Shown here: positions 20,850-30,596 of the stretch, one piece after another | Layout of the letters: each line of letters begins with the position of its first letter | Numbering within the stretch: position 1 is the first letter of the stretch | NCBI GenBank assembly: GCA_027578815.1 | Contig: JANBTH010000014.1 | Span: 1-64,000 of the forward strand | Length of the DNA: 64,000 nucleotides | Direction: 5' to 3' | Source: Coemansia sp. RSA 1804 | Taxonomy: Eukaryota; Kickxellomycota; Kickxellomycetes; Kickxellales; Kickxellaceae | Position numbers and translations under genes: made by a program | Notes under the pieces: generated by a model | Databases searched by the model: none | What the model saw: the letters and a program-made list of their open reading frames with translations, nothing else | Told to the model about the DNA's origin: nothing

Positions 20850-21239
20850 ATGTTTTCTCATCCAATTTTATCCGTTCCCATGCTTGAGGAGTTTGTCCAA
20901 AGAGACTATGCAATTGTGTTCTTTGTCCACCAGGACTTCTCCAGGCTCCTAGAGTTCAGAAGGGCCTGTGACGAGGCGGCGTGGCTTCTGGTCAGCAGAA
21001 ACCTTACCAGCTTCACATGCACGCGTCGCGAGTACACCAAGATACTGCGCGAGAAGTACGAGATTGAGCATGAGCAGGGCGCTGCCTTCTTCAAATCCGG
21101 CAACCTTGTCAGTGTTCTCAACGGGTTTGCGATCAACGACTTTACGGACATGCTGAACAAGTTTGACCCGCTAAAGCCATTCGCTGGAAATGGCTCTGGC
21201 AATACAGCCAGTGGGTGCGAATGCTGCATCATCTTGTAG
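20850..21239 (+). CDS. CaaX-tailed thioredoxin-like family protein 2 (ends CIIL)
   Basis: 129 residues from ATG 20850, chosen because MFSHPILSVPMLEEFV aligns with MFPKPVKSKAMLDKFM of the upstream paralogue; a further in-frame ATG lies at 20880. Core elements are strand YAIVFFVHQ, helix LLEFRRACDEAAWLLV, strand LTSFTCTRREY, the pair EQGAAFFKSGNLVSVL and helix INDFTDMLNKFDPL. The LEFRRACxxAxW helix is shared with family protein 1, so these are clear tandem paralogues. The tail GCECCIIL is a CaaX box with terminal Leu (geranylgeranyl predicted) and two neighbouring cysteines. A redox CxxC is absent from the expected position after strand 1. The function is unknown, and a cytosolic protein tethered to an endomembrane or the plasma membrane is inferred. 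Confidence 0.75.
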   Translation: MFSHPILSVPMLEEFVQRDYAIVFFVHQDFSRLLEFRRACDEAAWLLVSRNLTSFTCTRREYTKILREKYEIEHEQGAAFFKSGNLVSVLNGFAINDFTDMLNKFDPLKPFAGNGSGNTASGCECCIIL

Positions 21240-21537
21240 ACTAAGCTGGCGTCTCCAAGACTTTTCGTTTGTTTGTAATTGCTGGTTTATTAAGCAGCAA
21301 CATGTCCTTTATATTTCCTTGCTAAAAAAGGAGAATGTTTAATGCTGGCAGACTTTATTGCACATTTGTTTTAAATGTAAACTCGGAACACCCGTGGTAG
21401 TTTCATCCGCATCTCGTCATTATTTATATTTTATGTTATAATGCCATGCCTTTATTTATTTTACTTTTTCTCCCCCATCCCTGCTTTTCTGTTTTTGTTC
21501 ATGTATTGCTAGTTCTATAAAAAGAATAATCCACACA

Positions 21538-22125
21538 ATGTATTCCACGCTACAGAGTGCCGACGAGTACGACGTGTATGTAAAGGAGGGCAAATGTGTG
21601 CTGTTTTTCACCAACGGCACAATTGGCTCTGTGCACCGCCTAGTGTTTGAGGGCTACCCGCTAATGTCATACGTGGAGTACCTTGGCATCCCACGCTATG
21701 CTGTCGTGTACGGCGAAGCGTACGACCGGATGTCGAAGGCACAGAATATTGCCGCGCCCACTGGCGTTGCGCTTGTGGATGAGCTTGGCGTGGCGTGCTC
21801 CTTTACATTGCGTGACGAGTGTTTTCTACGCGACTACATTGATCTGATGTTTGGTGATCCGGGTGGCCAGAGCCAGCAGCCCTCTATGATACGCCAGGCA
21901 ACCACCCTGGTTGACAACAGCAATGCGGGTGGCGGAGACGGTGGGTGGAAAGAAAATATTGAAGGTATTGCCACCCATCCCTCTGCTATTCCGCCGTCTA
22001 GGTCTGCAATGGAAATAGAGCAGCGGGAAAACGATGAAACAATACCCGTGCCACCAAGTATAAGCAGAAGCTTGTCTGCCAGGCTTTTCTCGGGACTGCT
22101 GGCAAGACGAAGCACTGCAAAGTAA
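21538..22125 (+). CDS. Thioredoxin-like family protein 3, no CaaX box
   Basis: A 195-residue divergent member. The strand KCVLFFTNG, second strand RYAVVYGEAYDR and third/fourth strands APTGVALVDELGVACSF correspond in order and spacing to the other family members, followed by helix RDECFLRDYIDLMF. A long low-complexity tail (about 110-195) replaces the CaaX linker. It ends in SISRSLSARLFSGLLARR plus STAK, a basic, potentially amphipathic helix that could bind membranes without prenylation. No CxxC is present. Family membership rests on position within the cluster plus the strand pattern and is less certain than for its neighbours. The ATG at 21538 is the first in frame. Confidence 0.6.
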   Translation: MYSTLQSADEYDVYVKEGKCVLFFTNGTIGSVHRLVFEGYPLMSYVEYLGIPRYAVVYGEAYDRMSKAQNIAAPTGVALVDELGVACSFTLRDECFLRDYIDLMFGDPGGQSQQPSMIRQATTLVDNSNAGGGDGGWKENIEGIATHPSAIPPSRSAMEIEQRENDETIPVPPSISRSLSARLFSGLLARRSTAK

Positions 22126-22594
22126 TATTTACAACAGTGGGTTTTTTCTTACACATAGAAAGAATATAAAGTGGAATTAATATATTAATTACAAAGACAT
22201 GCACAATACACACGTGTCAGCAATGTATAGAATAATAATAGTAGTAGTAGAAAAAGAAATGTTCAACCAGCTAAAGTTTTTCTGCTTATTGTAGTAAAGA
22301 TGCTTTTATGTCAATCCCTAGAGGCATGTCAGAGACTGAAATATAAAGAAGAAAAATGCAAATAAAGTGTATCCGTACATAAAATAAAATGAAATAAATA
22401 GAAACTGTAAAAAGAAAACCAAATGTTAATAACAAAGTAAAATCCTCAAGTCGCATCGTACGGTTTTTTCCTTGTCTTTTGCTAGTTTGCTTGCGGTATC
22501 CTTCTTCCATTTATCTACTAATTCTCCATTTATCTACTAACTGGAAAAATATATATATTCCCCAAGCCTTTGCCAACAGAGGATAAACAACGCA
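22126..22594. other. Intergenic region
   Basis: About 470 bp, AT-rich, with a short (TAG)n/(TAA)n run near 22230-22250. A duplicated stretch (tccatttatctacta) occurs twice within 22505-22545. No gene is seen. Confidence 0.5.
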
Positions 22595-23119
22595 ATGTAT
22601 GGAGGAGGACTAGTCACGGCAGAAGAGGTGGAGACCTTTAAAAGCCAGTACAAGTACGCCGCCCTTGCCTACCACAACTACCAGACAGTAGCGTACTATA
22701 ACCAAAAGGCAGACACGGATAAACTCATTGCACATGTTGCCGGCATGCGCAACAAGAACTGCGGATGCCAAAGATACAGTAGCATCCATATTGGTATCCC
22801 GGCAGACGCAGCTCAGACGGCGCCGGATAGGGGAGTTGTTTTCTACCACAACGCCAAGCAGGTTGCTGCAATGAGCGGTTACAACGTGGATGAGTTTGCG
22901 CGTATCTTTGGACAGATGGTCGAGACGGGCGAAGAGGAGGAAAATAACAATGAAGGAAATAATGGGGAGAGCGGTGCGAATAACCATTCAAATGGCAATT
23001 ACACAAACATGGCAGAAAAGCCGCTTCCGCCGCTTCCTGGTCCTTCTTCTAACAAGAAGCTCCCAAGGCTGCCCATGCTGTGCAAGAGCAGCAAGACCTC
23101 GTGCTGCCTGATCCTCTAG
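22595..23119 (+). CDS. CaaX-tailed thioredoxin-like family protein 4 (ends CLIL)
   Basis: 174 residues from the first in-frame ATG. The core strand YAALAYHNY, basic region RNKNCGCQRYSSIHIGI, the turn-strand pair APDRGVVFYHNAKQVAAM and the helix VDEFARIFGQMVE follow the family order. A low-complexity acidic/Asn linker and a proline-rich stretch (EKPLPPLPGP, KKLPRLP) separate the core from SKTSCCLIL, a CaaX box with terminal Leu. The PLPPLP-type motif could bind an SH3 domain, so this member looks like a membrane-tethered adaptor. Family membership is inferred from synteny and the shared tail, because the core is highly diverged. It is convergent with the next gene (100 bp). Confidence 0.65.
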   Translation: MYGGGLVTAEEVETFKSQYKYAALAYHNYQTVAYYNQKADTDKLIAHVAGMRNKNCGCQRYSSIHIGIPADAAQTAPDRGVVFYHNAKQVAAMSGYNVDEFARIFGQMVETGEEEENNNEGNNGESGANNHSNGNYTNMAEKPLPPLPGPSSNKKLPRLPMLCKSSKTSCCLIL

Positions 23120-23218
23120 ACAACAGCCTGCCTTAATCATATACGCTCACATCTTTTCCTGGCGCTGCCAAAGATAAACTAAAATAAATAAAACACATGT
23201 TCATATTCGTCCACCAAT

Positions 23219-23911
23219 CTAGGCTACTCTGGATGAATAGGCAATGGAAAACGCCGTATTGAGATCCATGTTATCGACCAGCGCCTTCAGCGCACAGTCG
23301 GCAACATCGGAAACGCTGATATGGCCACCGAAAACGTCCTTGGCGCTGGCAAGATAGGTGCAGGTCCGGGGCCCCTCCGTAATCGCCACCGGCCGCAGAA
23401 CAGTCCAGTCGAGCGGAGCATCCCGAAGCGCCTGCTCCTGCGCCGAGTACTGCGCAGCCAGCGACCAGCACGGCGCACGGAGCCTTCCGGCCAGCGCATA
23501 GACCACCTGGTTCGCATTGAGTCGCGCCCACGCGCCCCAGTCGAGTCGGCGAGCCGAGTCGCCGGCGCCATGCATTGTGACCACAACGATGCGGCGGACG
23601 GAGGTCCTGGCCATCGCGTGCTGCACCATCTTCTGCTGCGCAACAAACGACTCCAGGGGCGCCGAGGGCCCCGGTGCCAGCGCTACAAACACTGCGTCGC
23701 TTCCATTCACGACCCGGGCGTAGGCGTCGATGTCGGCATCCCACGCGCCCCGCTCGATGCGCAGCACCTCGTTGTAGTCGGTCTCCAGCGCTGGGTCTGG
23801 CAGCCGGTCGCTGGCATCGAGGAACCATGTCACCGTGTGCCCGGCCTCCATCGCCTGTGCAACAAACTCGCTGGCTATTGGCGCCAGGCCACCGAACACC
23901 GCGATTCTCAT
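23219..23911 (-). CDS. NAD(P)-binding Rossmann protein, NmrA/atypical-SDR-like
   Basis: 230 residues from ATG 23911 (MRIAVFGGLAPIASEFVAQA). The frame extends upstream to another ATG at 24034, but that leader is a Leu/Ser-rich run unlike the fold's first strand. Strand 1 plus the glycine-rich turn (VFGGLAPIA), SDAVFVALAPG and VRRIVVVTMHGAGD match the NAD(P)H-binding atypical SDR (NmrA-like) pattern. DWTVLRPVAITEGP is the typical substrate-side strand. The dinucleotide turn GGLAPIA departs from GxxGxxG, so cofactor binding may be weak. No substrate can be named. It lies on the same strand as the hydrolase upstream. Confidence 0.75.
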   Translation of the reverse strand: MRIAVFGGLAPIASEFVAQAMEAGHTVTWFLDASDRLPDPALETDYNEVLRIERGAWDADIDAYARVVNGSDAVFVALAPGPSAPLESFVAQQKMVQHAMARTSVRRIVVVTMHGAGDSARRLDWGAWARLNANQVVYALAGRLRAPCWSLAAQYSAQEQALRDAPLDWTVLRPVAITEGPRTCTYLASAKDVFGGHISVSDVADCALKALVDNMDLNTAFSIAYSSRVA

Positions 23912-24128
23912 TAGCGTGGCAAGTGTAATAAAACAGTAGAATACACAAATTATATATAGCGGGTAATGAGCAGTGTGAGTGAGGAGAGAGAGAGAAAGGG
24001 AGAAAAGAGAGAAAGGAAGCATACAGTGCTCCACAGAGAATTAGTTGATAGCATTTGTAAAAGGGAAAAGGCTCTCCCCTCCTCTCTCCGCTTTTGTGTG
24101 CTGATCGGCTGCCTGCAATCAGATCAGA

Positions 24129-25409
24129 TCAGACGGCGTACAGAATCGTGCGGCCAAGCTGAGGAGCCACAAACTCATCGCCAGCAAGACCGCTTCTGGC
24201 TGCGGCTGCTGCCAGATCGCGCGGCGGAGCGAGGTAATGCTCGTCAGACATCATGAAGGTTCCCCAGTGCACGCCAATCGACCTCCTTGCGCGCAGGTCG
24301 CGGTGGATGCGCACGGCGTCGTCGGGATCAATGTGCTGGTGCTGCATGTACCAGCGCGGCGCATAGCTTCCGATTGGCAGAATGGCCAGCGACACGGAGC
24401 CGTACAGCCGGCCGATGCGCTCGAACGCCGTGCAGTACCCGGTGTCTCCGCAATGGAACACCGATGCACGCTTTCCGCGCACAAGGAAGCTGCACCACAG
24501 CGACGCGTTGCTATCGAGGCCGGTGCGGCCGCTCCAGTGCTGCGTGGGAGTCGCCGCAATGCGGAATACGCGACCGCTGCGAGCCGTATACTCGGTCTCC
24601 TGCCACCAGTCCAGCTCGCGCACACGGTACACGCCGAGCCGCGCAAACCACGCGCGCAGTCCAAGCGGCACATACCACGTTACAGCGTTGCCCAGCGCGC
24701 GCACAACATCCACGTCAAGGTGGTCAAAGTGGTTGTGCGATACAAGCACAACGTCGGGGCGCGGGAGATCCGCCAGCTGGCACGGCACGGGTCGCAGCCG
24801 CTCGGGCCCCAGCCACGAGAACACAGTCCGGCGCTTGAAGATCGGATCCGTCAGAATGCTGAGCCCCTCCATCTGCACAAAGCACGTCGACTGTCCGATC
24901 CATGTTGCCGTCATCGTCGAGTCGCCATCAATAGCGTCTATCGCCGGATAGTCCGCGTACTCCGCATCCGCATCCGGCTCCGCATCCGACTCCTCTCCCG
25001 CAAGACGCCGCAGCAGCCGCAGGTGAGGTCTGGCCAGCGGCAGATCCTTTTCCAGCTGCGACTTGTCGGAAGGCAGCCCGTTCCCGGCCGTGCGTGTCGC
25101 CAACCACCGCACAAAGTCCCACAGCGTTTTATCGCGCCACGAGTCAAACGGATTCACAAACCGTCCACATATGCGCAATGACCCGTACCGATCCCCCGAC
25201 GACTCATACTCTTCTCCTCTTTCTTCCTTCTCTGCCTCTATCTCTATCGCGCTTCTCTTCACAACCGCTGCCTGCCGTCGCCACGATATCCACCAGTCTG
25301 CCGCCAGATAGTACACCGTTATGCCTGCTACTGCGCCCATGCAGTACACCGATGTGCTGGCGCCTCCAACTTTGAGCCACCCGGCGCCAAGTCCAAACCC
25401 TTTGCTCAT
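24129..25409 (-). CDS. Metallo-beta-lactamase-fold hydrolase, NAPE-PLD/FMP30-like
   Basis: A 426-residue protein of the NAPE-PLD family (mammalian NAPE-hydrolysing phospholipase D; yeast mitochondrial Fmp30), expected to hydrolyse N-acylphosphatidylethanolamines. An N-terminal membrane helix (about 17-38, VYCMGAVAGITVYYLAADWW) anchors it. The core starts at MTATWIGQSTCFVQMEG, then has the zinc motif VSHNHFDHLDVD (HxHxDH). Later come FHCGDTGYC, the metal-bridging Asp region, and GVHWGTFMMSDEHY near the C-terminus. All metal ligands expected for the fold appear to be present. The ATG at 25409 is the first in frame. An acidic insert (SDAEPDADAEYADY) precedes the core. Confidence 0.9.
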   Translation of the reverse strand: MSKGFGLGAGWLKVGGASTSVYCMGAVAGITVYYLAADWWISWRRQAAVVKRSAIEIEAEKEERGEEYESSGDRYGSLRICGRFVNPFDSWRDKTLWDFVRWLATRTAGNGLPSDKSQLEKDLPLARPHLRLLRRLAGEESDAEPDADAEYADYPAIDAIDGDSTMTATWIGQSTCFVQMEGLSILTDPIFKRRTVFSWLGPERLRPVPCQLADLPRPDVVLVSHNHFDHLDVDVVRALGNAVTWYVPLGLRAWFARLGVYRVRELDWWQETEYTARSGRVFRIAATPTQHWSGRTGLDSNASLWCSFLVRGKRASVFHCGDTGYCTAFERIGRLYGSVSLAILPIGSYAPRWYMQHQHIDPDDAVRIHRDLRARRSIGVHWGTFMMSDEHYLAPPRDLAAAAARSGLAGDEFVAPQLGRTILYAV

Positions 25410-27487
25410 TTACGCTGGGAAATAAAACGCAACGAGAACCAACAAAGAGGAAATGATCCTTTGTTTCCTTTTGCGTACGCGCTATATTATATGAAAAAAG
25501 TACAGGGAATAATGATAGTAGTAGTTACTTTTAAAGAAAGGGAGCTTGTAGTAATAGTGACAAGAAGAAGAAAGCAAAATCAAAAGCGAAAAAGATAACC
25601 AGAAATCGCATGGAAAAAAAACATGGTAAAATACAATCCAGCGGACACAAAAAAAAAAAAGTAAGAAAAAACAGGTGATATAATCTGATCAATCACCAGT
25701 CCGGAACCAAAACCTCATGGTCACTAATAATAAAGCTCATTAAAGAAAGGGATCAGCTGCTGACTCAGCTCGCCATGATTAAGAAGGAGAAAGAAAACAT
25801 GAAAAGCCTTGCTTTTTTTGCATCATGCTCGATCGGCTGCAGAATGGGAACAGTACAAGAAGATGGCGACATCACAGTTTTTCTCTCACTCGATTCCGCA
25901 TGTGTATGATCAGAGCAAGCGGAATGAAAAAAGGATAATGATGAGATCATGTCTTTTCTTCTCTCCGCTCAAACATCTTTCTTGTGTTTGCCCATTCAGA
26001 ACTTACATTATACGCCGTGTATTGTGTATGTCTTGTATGCCAATCTATGCAAGCAGCAAAGGACCCTGGTATGCGACTGCGTAAAAATAAACAAGTAAAT
26101 AATGCAAGTAACAACTACTTTATGTGTCCGCACACTAGAATACCAAAGACATTCATTGTTTGCCTGCTTTTTTCCACATGTTTAAAAAACGAGCTTCTTT
26201 GAACCAAGCGGACATGGCGCCACCCTCAGAGACGACCAAAAGAAGAAGAAGAGCAGAAACAAAAAGCCTCTTGGAATCCCATCCATGCAGAAATAGGAAT
26301 GATTCAACTTTAATGTCTTTTTCCCTTCCCGTATCCAAACTATACCTTCCAAAATGTCTGTCTGTAAATGCTGAAATCCACCACTTCACTTTTGCCCCTC
26401 ACCCGTATTATTGCTTGTTTAGTTACAGCTGGTATAGTCGGCTATAGTGAAATGAGAAAAGAATCATGTAGCAACATGTGTAATTGTATGCCAGTGATCG
26501 AGTGTTCTGTCTTTTTCTGTTTCTAATGCTCTACTCTTCTACTAGACCCTCTTATCTAGAAAAAGTGAAATGGATGAATGCCACATGTCTCTCATTCATC
26601 CTCTTCTCCTCTACCGTCATCTCTTCCCCTACTCCTTGATGATCGGGTGGGGGAGCTGATTTTCCCTTCTTAACTCTACGAATGACAACATACGGATTGA
26701 TGGCATGTATGAATGAATAAACAAATGGCCATTTGTTCCAGAAAAGAACAACCAAGAAACATGAAGGTGCCTTTGTTGCTGCTGCTTTTGTTGTTGTTGT
26801 TCTTTTTTGGCCGTGTGAGCAAACGTGTGTATTCCCGCTTTCATTTCTCATCCTTCATCATTTCGCCCCTTTTCCATCCGATTGTGCGCATAAGAGGGGT
26901 TTTCTTTTTTCTCTCCTTTTTCCCCTTCTGTTTTGTTTTGTTTTGTTTTGTTTTGCATTGTTTCCTTTATCGGACGGGATTTTTTGGGTTTTTTGTTTTC
27001 TTTTTTATTTTTTCATCTTGTGGGCGATCTTAACCCAACCTAGCCCAACTCGAACATCCCAAGCCCAGCTCTTCGCCCTCTCTCTCCTTCTTTCTTTTGC
27101 TTTCTTGTCCATTCCGCAATTTCCTGTGTGCAACCCTTTTATATAAAAAGTTGATCCAGAACAGACATGGTCAAAGATTCCAACACAAATGCTCAATCCC
27201 ACGTCCACCATTTTCCTATATTTATTCCCAGAACACAAATGTGTCGGTTAGTGGTTATACTTTTCTAATTATTTACTCTATTCATTTCTTATTTATTAAT
27301 CCATTCAAACATTGTACTGTTGTTTTCTTTTATACTTTATTAAATTTGCCAGCACCATTATCCCGTCATTCATTCTTCATCTACACTTTTTTATTAGCAA
27401 GATAAAGAGAGAAATAAAGCAATTCCCCCAAATCCCCTTTTCCCATTTGTATTCGCTTTATTCAATATACCAAAACAAGTAAAACTC
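25410..27487. other. 2.1-kb intergenic region
   Basis: AT-rich with long poly-T/CT stretches (for example a TTTTG repeat near 26930-26955). Open frames of 60-140 codons exist on both strands, but their composition is low-complexity and no motif is recognised. It contains the promoters of the hydrolase (left) and the ankyrin gene (right). Confidence 0.5.
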
Positions 27488-28183
27488 ATGACTACCGGTT
27501 CCGAGCCTCGCTCTGCCGAGGAGCTTGTTCGGGGGAATTCGCCGCTAGCAGGAGCAGAGCAACGGATTCTACGCGAATGGATAGCAGAATGGGTGTTTGA
27601 CACGCGGCAGTTCAGCACACGCGCACAACCGCTCGTACGGGGCGACATAGAGGCCCTTCGGAACGATTTTAACGAATTGTCAGCAAACATAGGGCCGGAC
27701 GAAGCGTCCCGCGCATACGAAGAGCTGCGGGAAACAAAGTTGTTGATGCCGGCAATGGAGGTGGTGATAGCCGGAGCACAGTATTATGTGGCATCAACAC
27801 GGCATATGAATCATCAACACAGCGGTAATATGGCGGTAAATGGGGGCAGCAGCAAAGCACCGCTGCTCAGCAATAATCATGCGGAATGCTTGCGGTTTCT
27901 CGGCGAAATTGCCGTTTCGGTGGATTCAGCCGATGTCGGCGGATTTACTGCGTTTATGCGTGCGTCGCAGACAAGCCACTCGCGGCTGGATTTGGCTTCG
28001 GTGCTGTTGGAGCTTGGAGCGAATGTCAACCATAGGTCCAGGTTTGGTGGCGTTGCTCTGCATGAGGCATTGATGGCGCAGGACAGAAAGGCCGTTTCGT
28101 TTCTTATCCGCAATGGTGCGTCGATGGATATTCGCGACAACGACGGGGTGTCTCCCAGAGACATTGTGGCTCTGATTCTGTGA
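27488..28183 (+). CDS. Ankyrin-repeat protein
   Basis: 231 residues. The C-terminal 100 residues hold two to three ankyrin repeats: DVGGFTAFMRASQTSHSRLD with LASVLLELGANVNHRSR, then GVALHEALMAQDRKAVSFLI with RNGASMDIRDNDG, ending with SPRDIVALIL. The N-terminal half (residues about 15-95) is helical with no recognised domain: REWIAEWVFDTRQF, then GDIEALRNDFNELSANIG. Small ankyrin proteins usually mediate protein-protein contacts, but the partner is unknown. The ATG at 27488 is the first in frame and the protein ends directly after the last repeat. Confidence 0.8.
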   Translation: MTTGSEPRSAEELVRGNSPLAGAEQRILREWIAEWVFDTRQFSTRAQPLVRGDIEALRNDFNELSANIGPDEASRAYEELRETKLLMPAMEVVIAGAQYYVASTRHMNHQHSGNMAVNGGSSKAPLLSNNHAECLRFLGEIAVSVDSADVGGFTAFMRASQTSHSRLDLASVLLELGANVNHRSRFGGVALHEALMAQDRKAVSFLIRNGASMDIRDNDGVSPRDIVALIL

Positions 28184-28539
28184 TTCCACAAGTGCCGAAC
28201 AATACTATCTATCTACCCATTTTGCTTGTTCACATACTTTTTTTATATATTTGCTGGTGCTACTGATTCAATTAAATTATATATTATTAACACGTTGATT
28301 GAGAAAGTATGAACATATGAATGGGCGGTTGATTATTGATTGAGTGATTGATTGAGCGATCACCAATATGTGGTGTTTTAAAGCAAGCCTGCGTTCCCAA
28401 CGCGCGTTAAAGTAGGGACATCATGCGTTGCGGCTGCCTCTTCTTCTCTTTCCTTCTCTCCTTTTTTTCGTGGGAGTATCTACGCGTTTTTGTTTATTTT
28501 ATTTTCCTAAATTGTTTCCTTTAGTCGTCATTTGCAAAG
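28184..28539. other. Intergenic region
   Basis: About 355 bp between the ankyrin gene and HAT1. It contains imperfect GATTGATTGAG-type repeats near 28325-28365. No ORF is supported apart from frames overlapping HAT1 exon 1. Confidence 0.5.
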
Positions 28540-29877
28540 ATGAATGGTACCTTGGCAGCAACGGTTTCCCAATGGGCAACAGACACGAACGAGGCGGTGC
28601 ACATCCATCTAGGTAAGCAGGAAGCATGGCAACAGCAACAACAAGAGTAACAAGACAGGGCGTTTCATTTCCCTGCAAAAACAAATGCACCTCCACAGCT
28701 TCAAATACTAAACATAGCGTCTTGTGTAGTAAGCGGAGAAAGCGCAGAAGGAGTTCTGCGGTCGCTGGATGTACGCGCAGAAGACGATCAGGAGGAGGAA
28801 GAGGAGGAAGAGGACGATGGAGCAGACGTAATACAGTTCCACCCAGCGTTCACTTACCAGATGTACGGACAGCAGGAGCGCGTGTTCGGATACAAGGGGC
28901 TGCGCATCAACCTGCATTACGCGGCAGGATCGCTTGCAACGCTGCTGGACACGGAGTACACAAAGAGGATCGATCAGATGGAGACCAGCCTGCCTGTATC
29001 GCTCAAGGCCGACGATGTCGAGACGCCTATGCGCAAGATGCTCAGCGAGCCGGCGGTGTGTTCCAGTAAGGCGGAGTTTGCACAGCGTGTTGCGGCGGAC
29101 ACAAGGGAGTTCCGGCCGCTTGGAAAAAAGTGCCACGAATACGTGCACCAGGATATCGCGTACGAGATATACGACAACGCGTTTGCTGATAAAGAGTTCT
29201 GCGAGTACCACAAGCGGATACAGACGTTCGTGATGTTCTATATCGAAGGCGCGCAGTTTATCGACGACTCGGACGAAAAGTGGAGGGTCTTCACGGTGTT
29301 TGAGAAGCTTGATATCCAGGGAAGCACCAGCTACTCGTTTGTCGGGTACTGCACGATGTACCAGTTCTTTCATTGGCCCGATCGAAAGAGAGCCCGCATT
29401 TCGCAGTTCCTTGTGCTGCCGCCATTCCAGGGCCAGGGCCACGGATCGCAGCTGTACCGATTCATCCACTCGCTTGTGCGGCGGACGCCCGAGTACGCCG
29501 ATCTGACAGTCGAGGATCCAAGCGAGTCGTTTGATGACATGCGTGACAGAAACGACATGCGGCTCCTTCTGGACCACAATGCGTTTGAGGGGCTTGAGGC
29601 GCCAGTCGATGCGCAGACTGTTGGCAAGATGCAGGCGCAGTACAAGCTCAGCAGACGGCAGACTGTGCGGTGCATCGAGATTGCGCTGCTGAAAAGGCTG
29701 GACAAGGCAAAGCGCCCCGACGAGTACCGCCAGTACAGGCTGTTTGTCAAGCGCAGGATCTATGCGCAGAATGCGGATTCGCTGAGCGCGCTGGACGATA
29801 AGGAGAAGAAGGAAAAGGTGGCAGAGTCATTTGCGGCGGTTGAGGATGATTACCATAGGATTCTGAGTTTGTTATAG
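28540..29877 (+). CDS. HAT1: Histone acetyltransferase type B catalytic subunit (Hat1), one intron
   Basis: The spliced CDS 28540-28612 + 28730-29877 encodes 406 residues. Exon 1 (MNGTLAATVSQWATDTNEAV...) supplies the family's N-terminal WxxxxNEA segment. Exon 2 continues with VSGESAEG, an acidic run, GADVIQFHPAFTYQMYG and FGYKGLRINLHY, all typical of the Hat1 N-terminal domain. The GNAT domain contains VLPPFQGQGHGSQLYRFIHS, the acetyl-CoA-binding QGQGHG turn. The C-terminal helical part follows. Hat1 acetylates newly made histone H4 on Lys5/Lys12 with an RbAp46-type partner. Without the intron, the frame would start at an internal Met (28861) and lack this N-terminal region. The 3' end converges with the clathrin light chain gene (89 bp). 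Confidence 0.93.
28613..28729 (+). other. HAT1: Intron of HAT1 (117 bp)
   Basis: The donor GTAAGC follows ...CATCTAG, the branch-like TACTAAA lies about 20 bp from the acceptor, and the acceptor is TGTGTAG. It is a phase 1 intron. The join restores G+TA (Val) and keeps the reading frame through to the Hat1 core. The unspliced frame has a stop at 28648. Confidence 0.85.
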
Positions 29878-29966
29878 GCGGATGTTACCAAGACATAAAA
29901 TAAAATAAAAAGAAAAGGATGGGTGGATGGATGAGAATAAGAAATAACGAACATTTGCTGCCGCAC

Positions 29967-30596
29967 TCAGGCTTTGACAGCCTTGGCCCTGACGCCAGGA
30001 GCGTCCTTGTCTCTCTTGAGATCCTGGAGCAGATCGCGCATACGCGAGATATCGCGTACAGGCTTCTGCGCGGGAGGAGACGATTCAGAAGAAGAGGACG
30101 CCTTTGTAGCCATGTCTATTTGCTTTAACGCGCGCTCCCACAGATTGCCCTTGTTTGCCGACTGCAGCTCCATCTCCTGGTTGGCGCGGTTCTGCTCAAT
30201 GGCCTTCTCCTTCTTCTGGTTATACTCCTCGTAGAACTTGTCGATGGCCTGCTTGGCCTCCTCCACCACTGCGCCGTGCTTCTCCTCTGACTGGCGGTCG
30301 CGCTCCTCGATGATTCCGCGTTGCTTCGATTGCCATTCCTCCTGGAACTGCGAGTCGTGTGCGTTGCTGGATTGGCCTGGCGACTGCTGTGCGTCGTCTC
30401 TGGGATCGCTGTCAACCATCATGGGCTCGGAAAAGGAGTCGGCCGGATTCGCCTCCTCCCCCTGCTGCTGCGATGGCGGTGACGCTGCTGCTGCTGCTGC
30501 TGATTCAGATGGCAAATCAGATTGGAACAAATCGGCCTCTGCTCCAAGGGCGGCGCGCTCGCGCGCAAGGAACTCGGCCATGGGATCATCCGACAT
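29967..30596 (-). CDS. CLC1: Clathrin light chain
   Basis: A 209-residue protein with clathrin-light-chain layout. It has an acidic, low-complexity N-terminal third (MSDDPMAEFLARERAALG). A long charged coiled coil follows (about 85-160): EEWQSKQRGIIEERDRQSEE, then EEAKQAIDKFYEEYNQKKEK, which binds the heavy-chain hub. The C-terminal part NLWERALKQIDM ends in a basic helix. Light chains regulate clathrin lattice assembly in endocytosis and Golgi sorting. A poly-Ala/Ser patch at 30482-30512 comes from a trinucleotide run. The ATG at 30596 is the first in frame, and the length is close to fungal light chains (about 200-235). Confidence 0.92.
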   Translation of the reverse strand: MSDDPMAEFLARERAALGAEADLFQSDLPSESAAAAAASPPSQQQGEEANPADSFSEPMMVDSDPRDDAQQSPGQSSNAHDSQFQEEWQSKQRGIIEERDRQSEEKHGAVVEEAKQAIDKFYEEYNQKKEKAIEQNRANQEMELQSANKGNLWERALKQIDMATKASSSSESSPPAQKPVRDISRMRDLLQDLKRDKDAPGVRAKAVKA

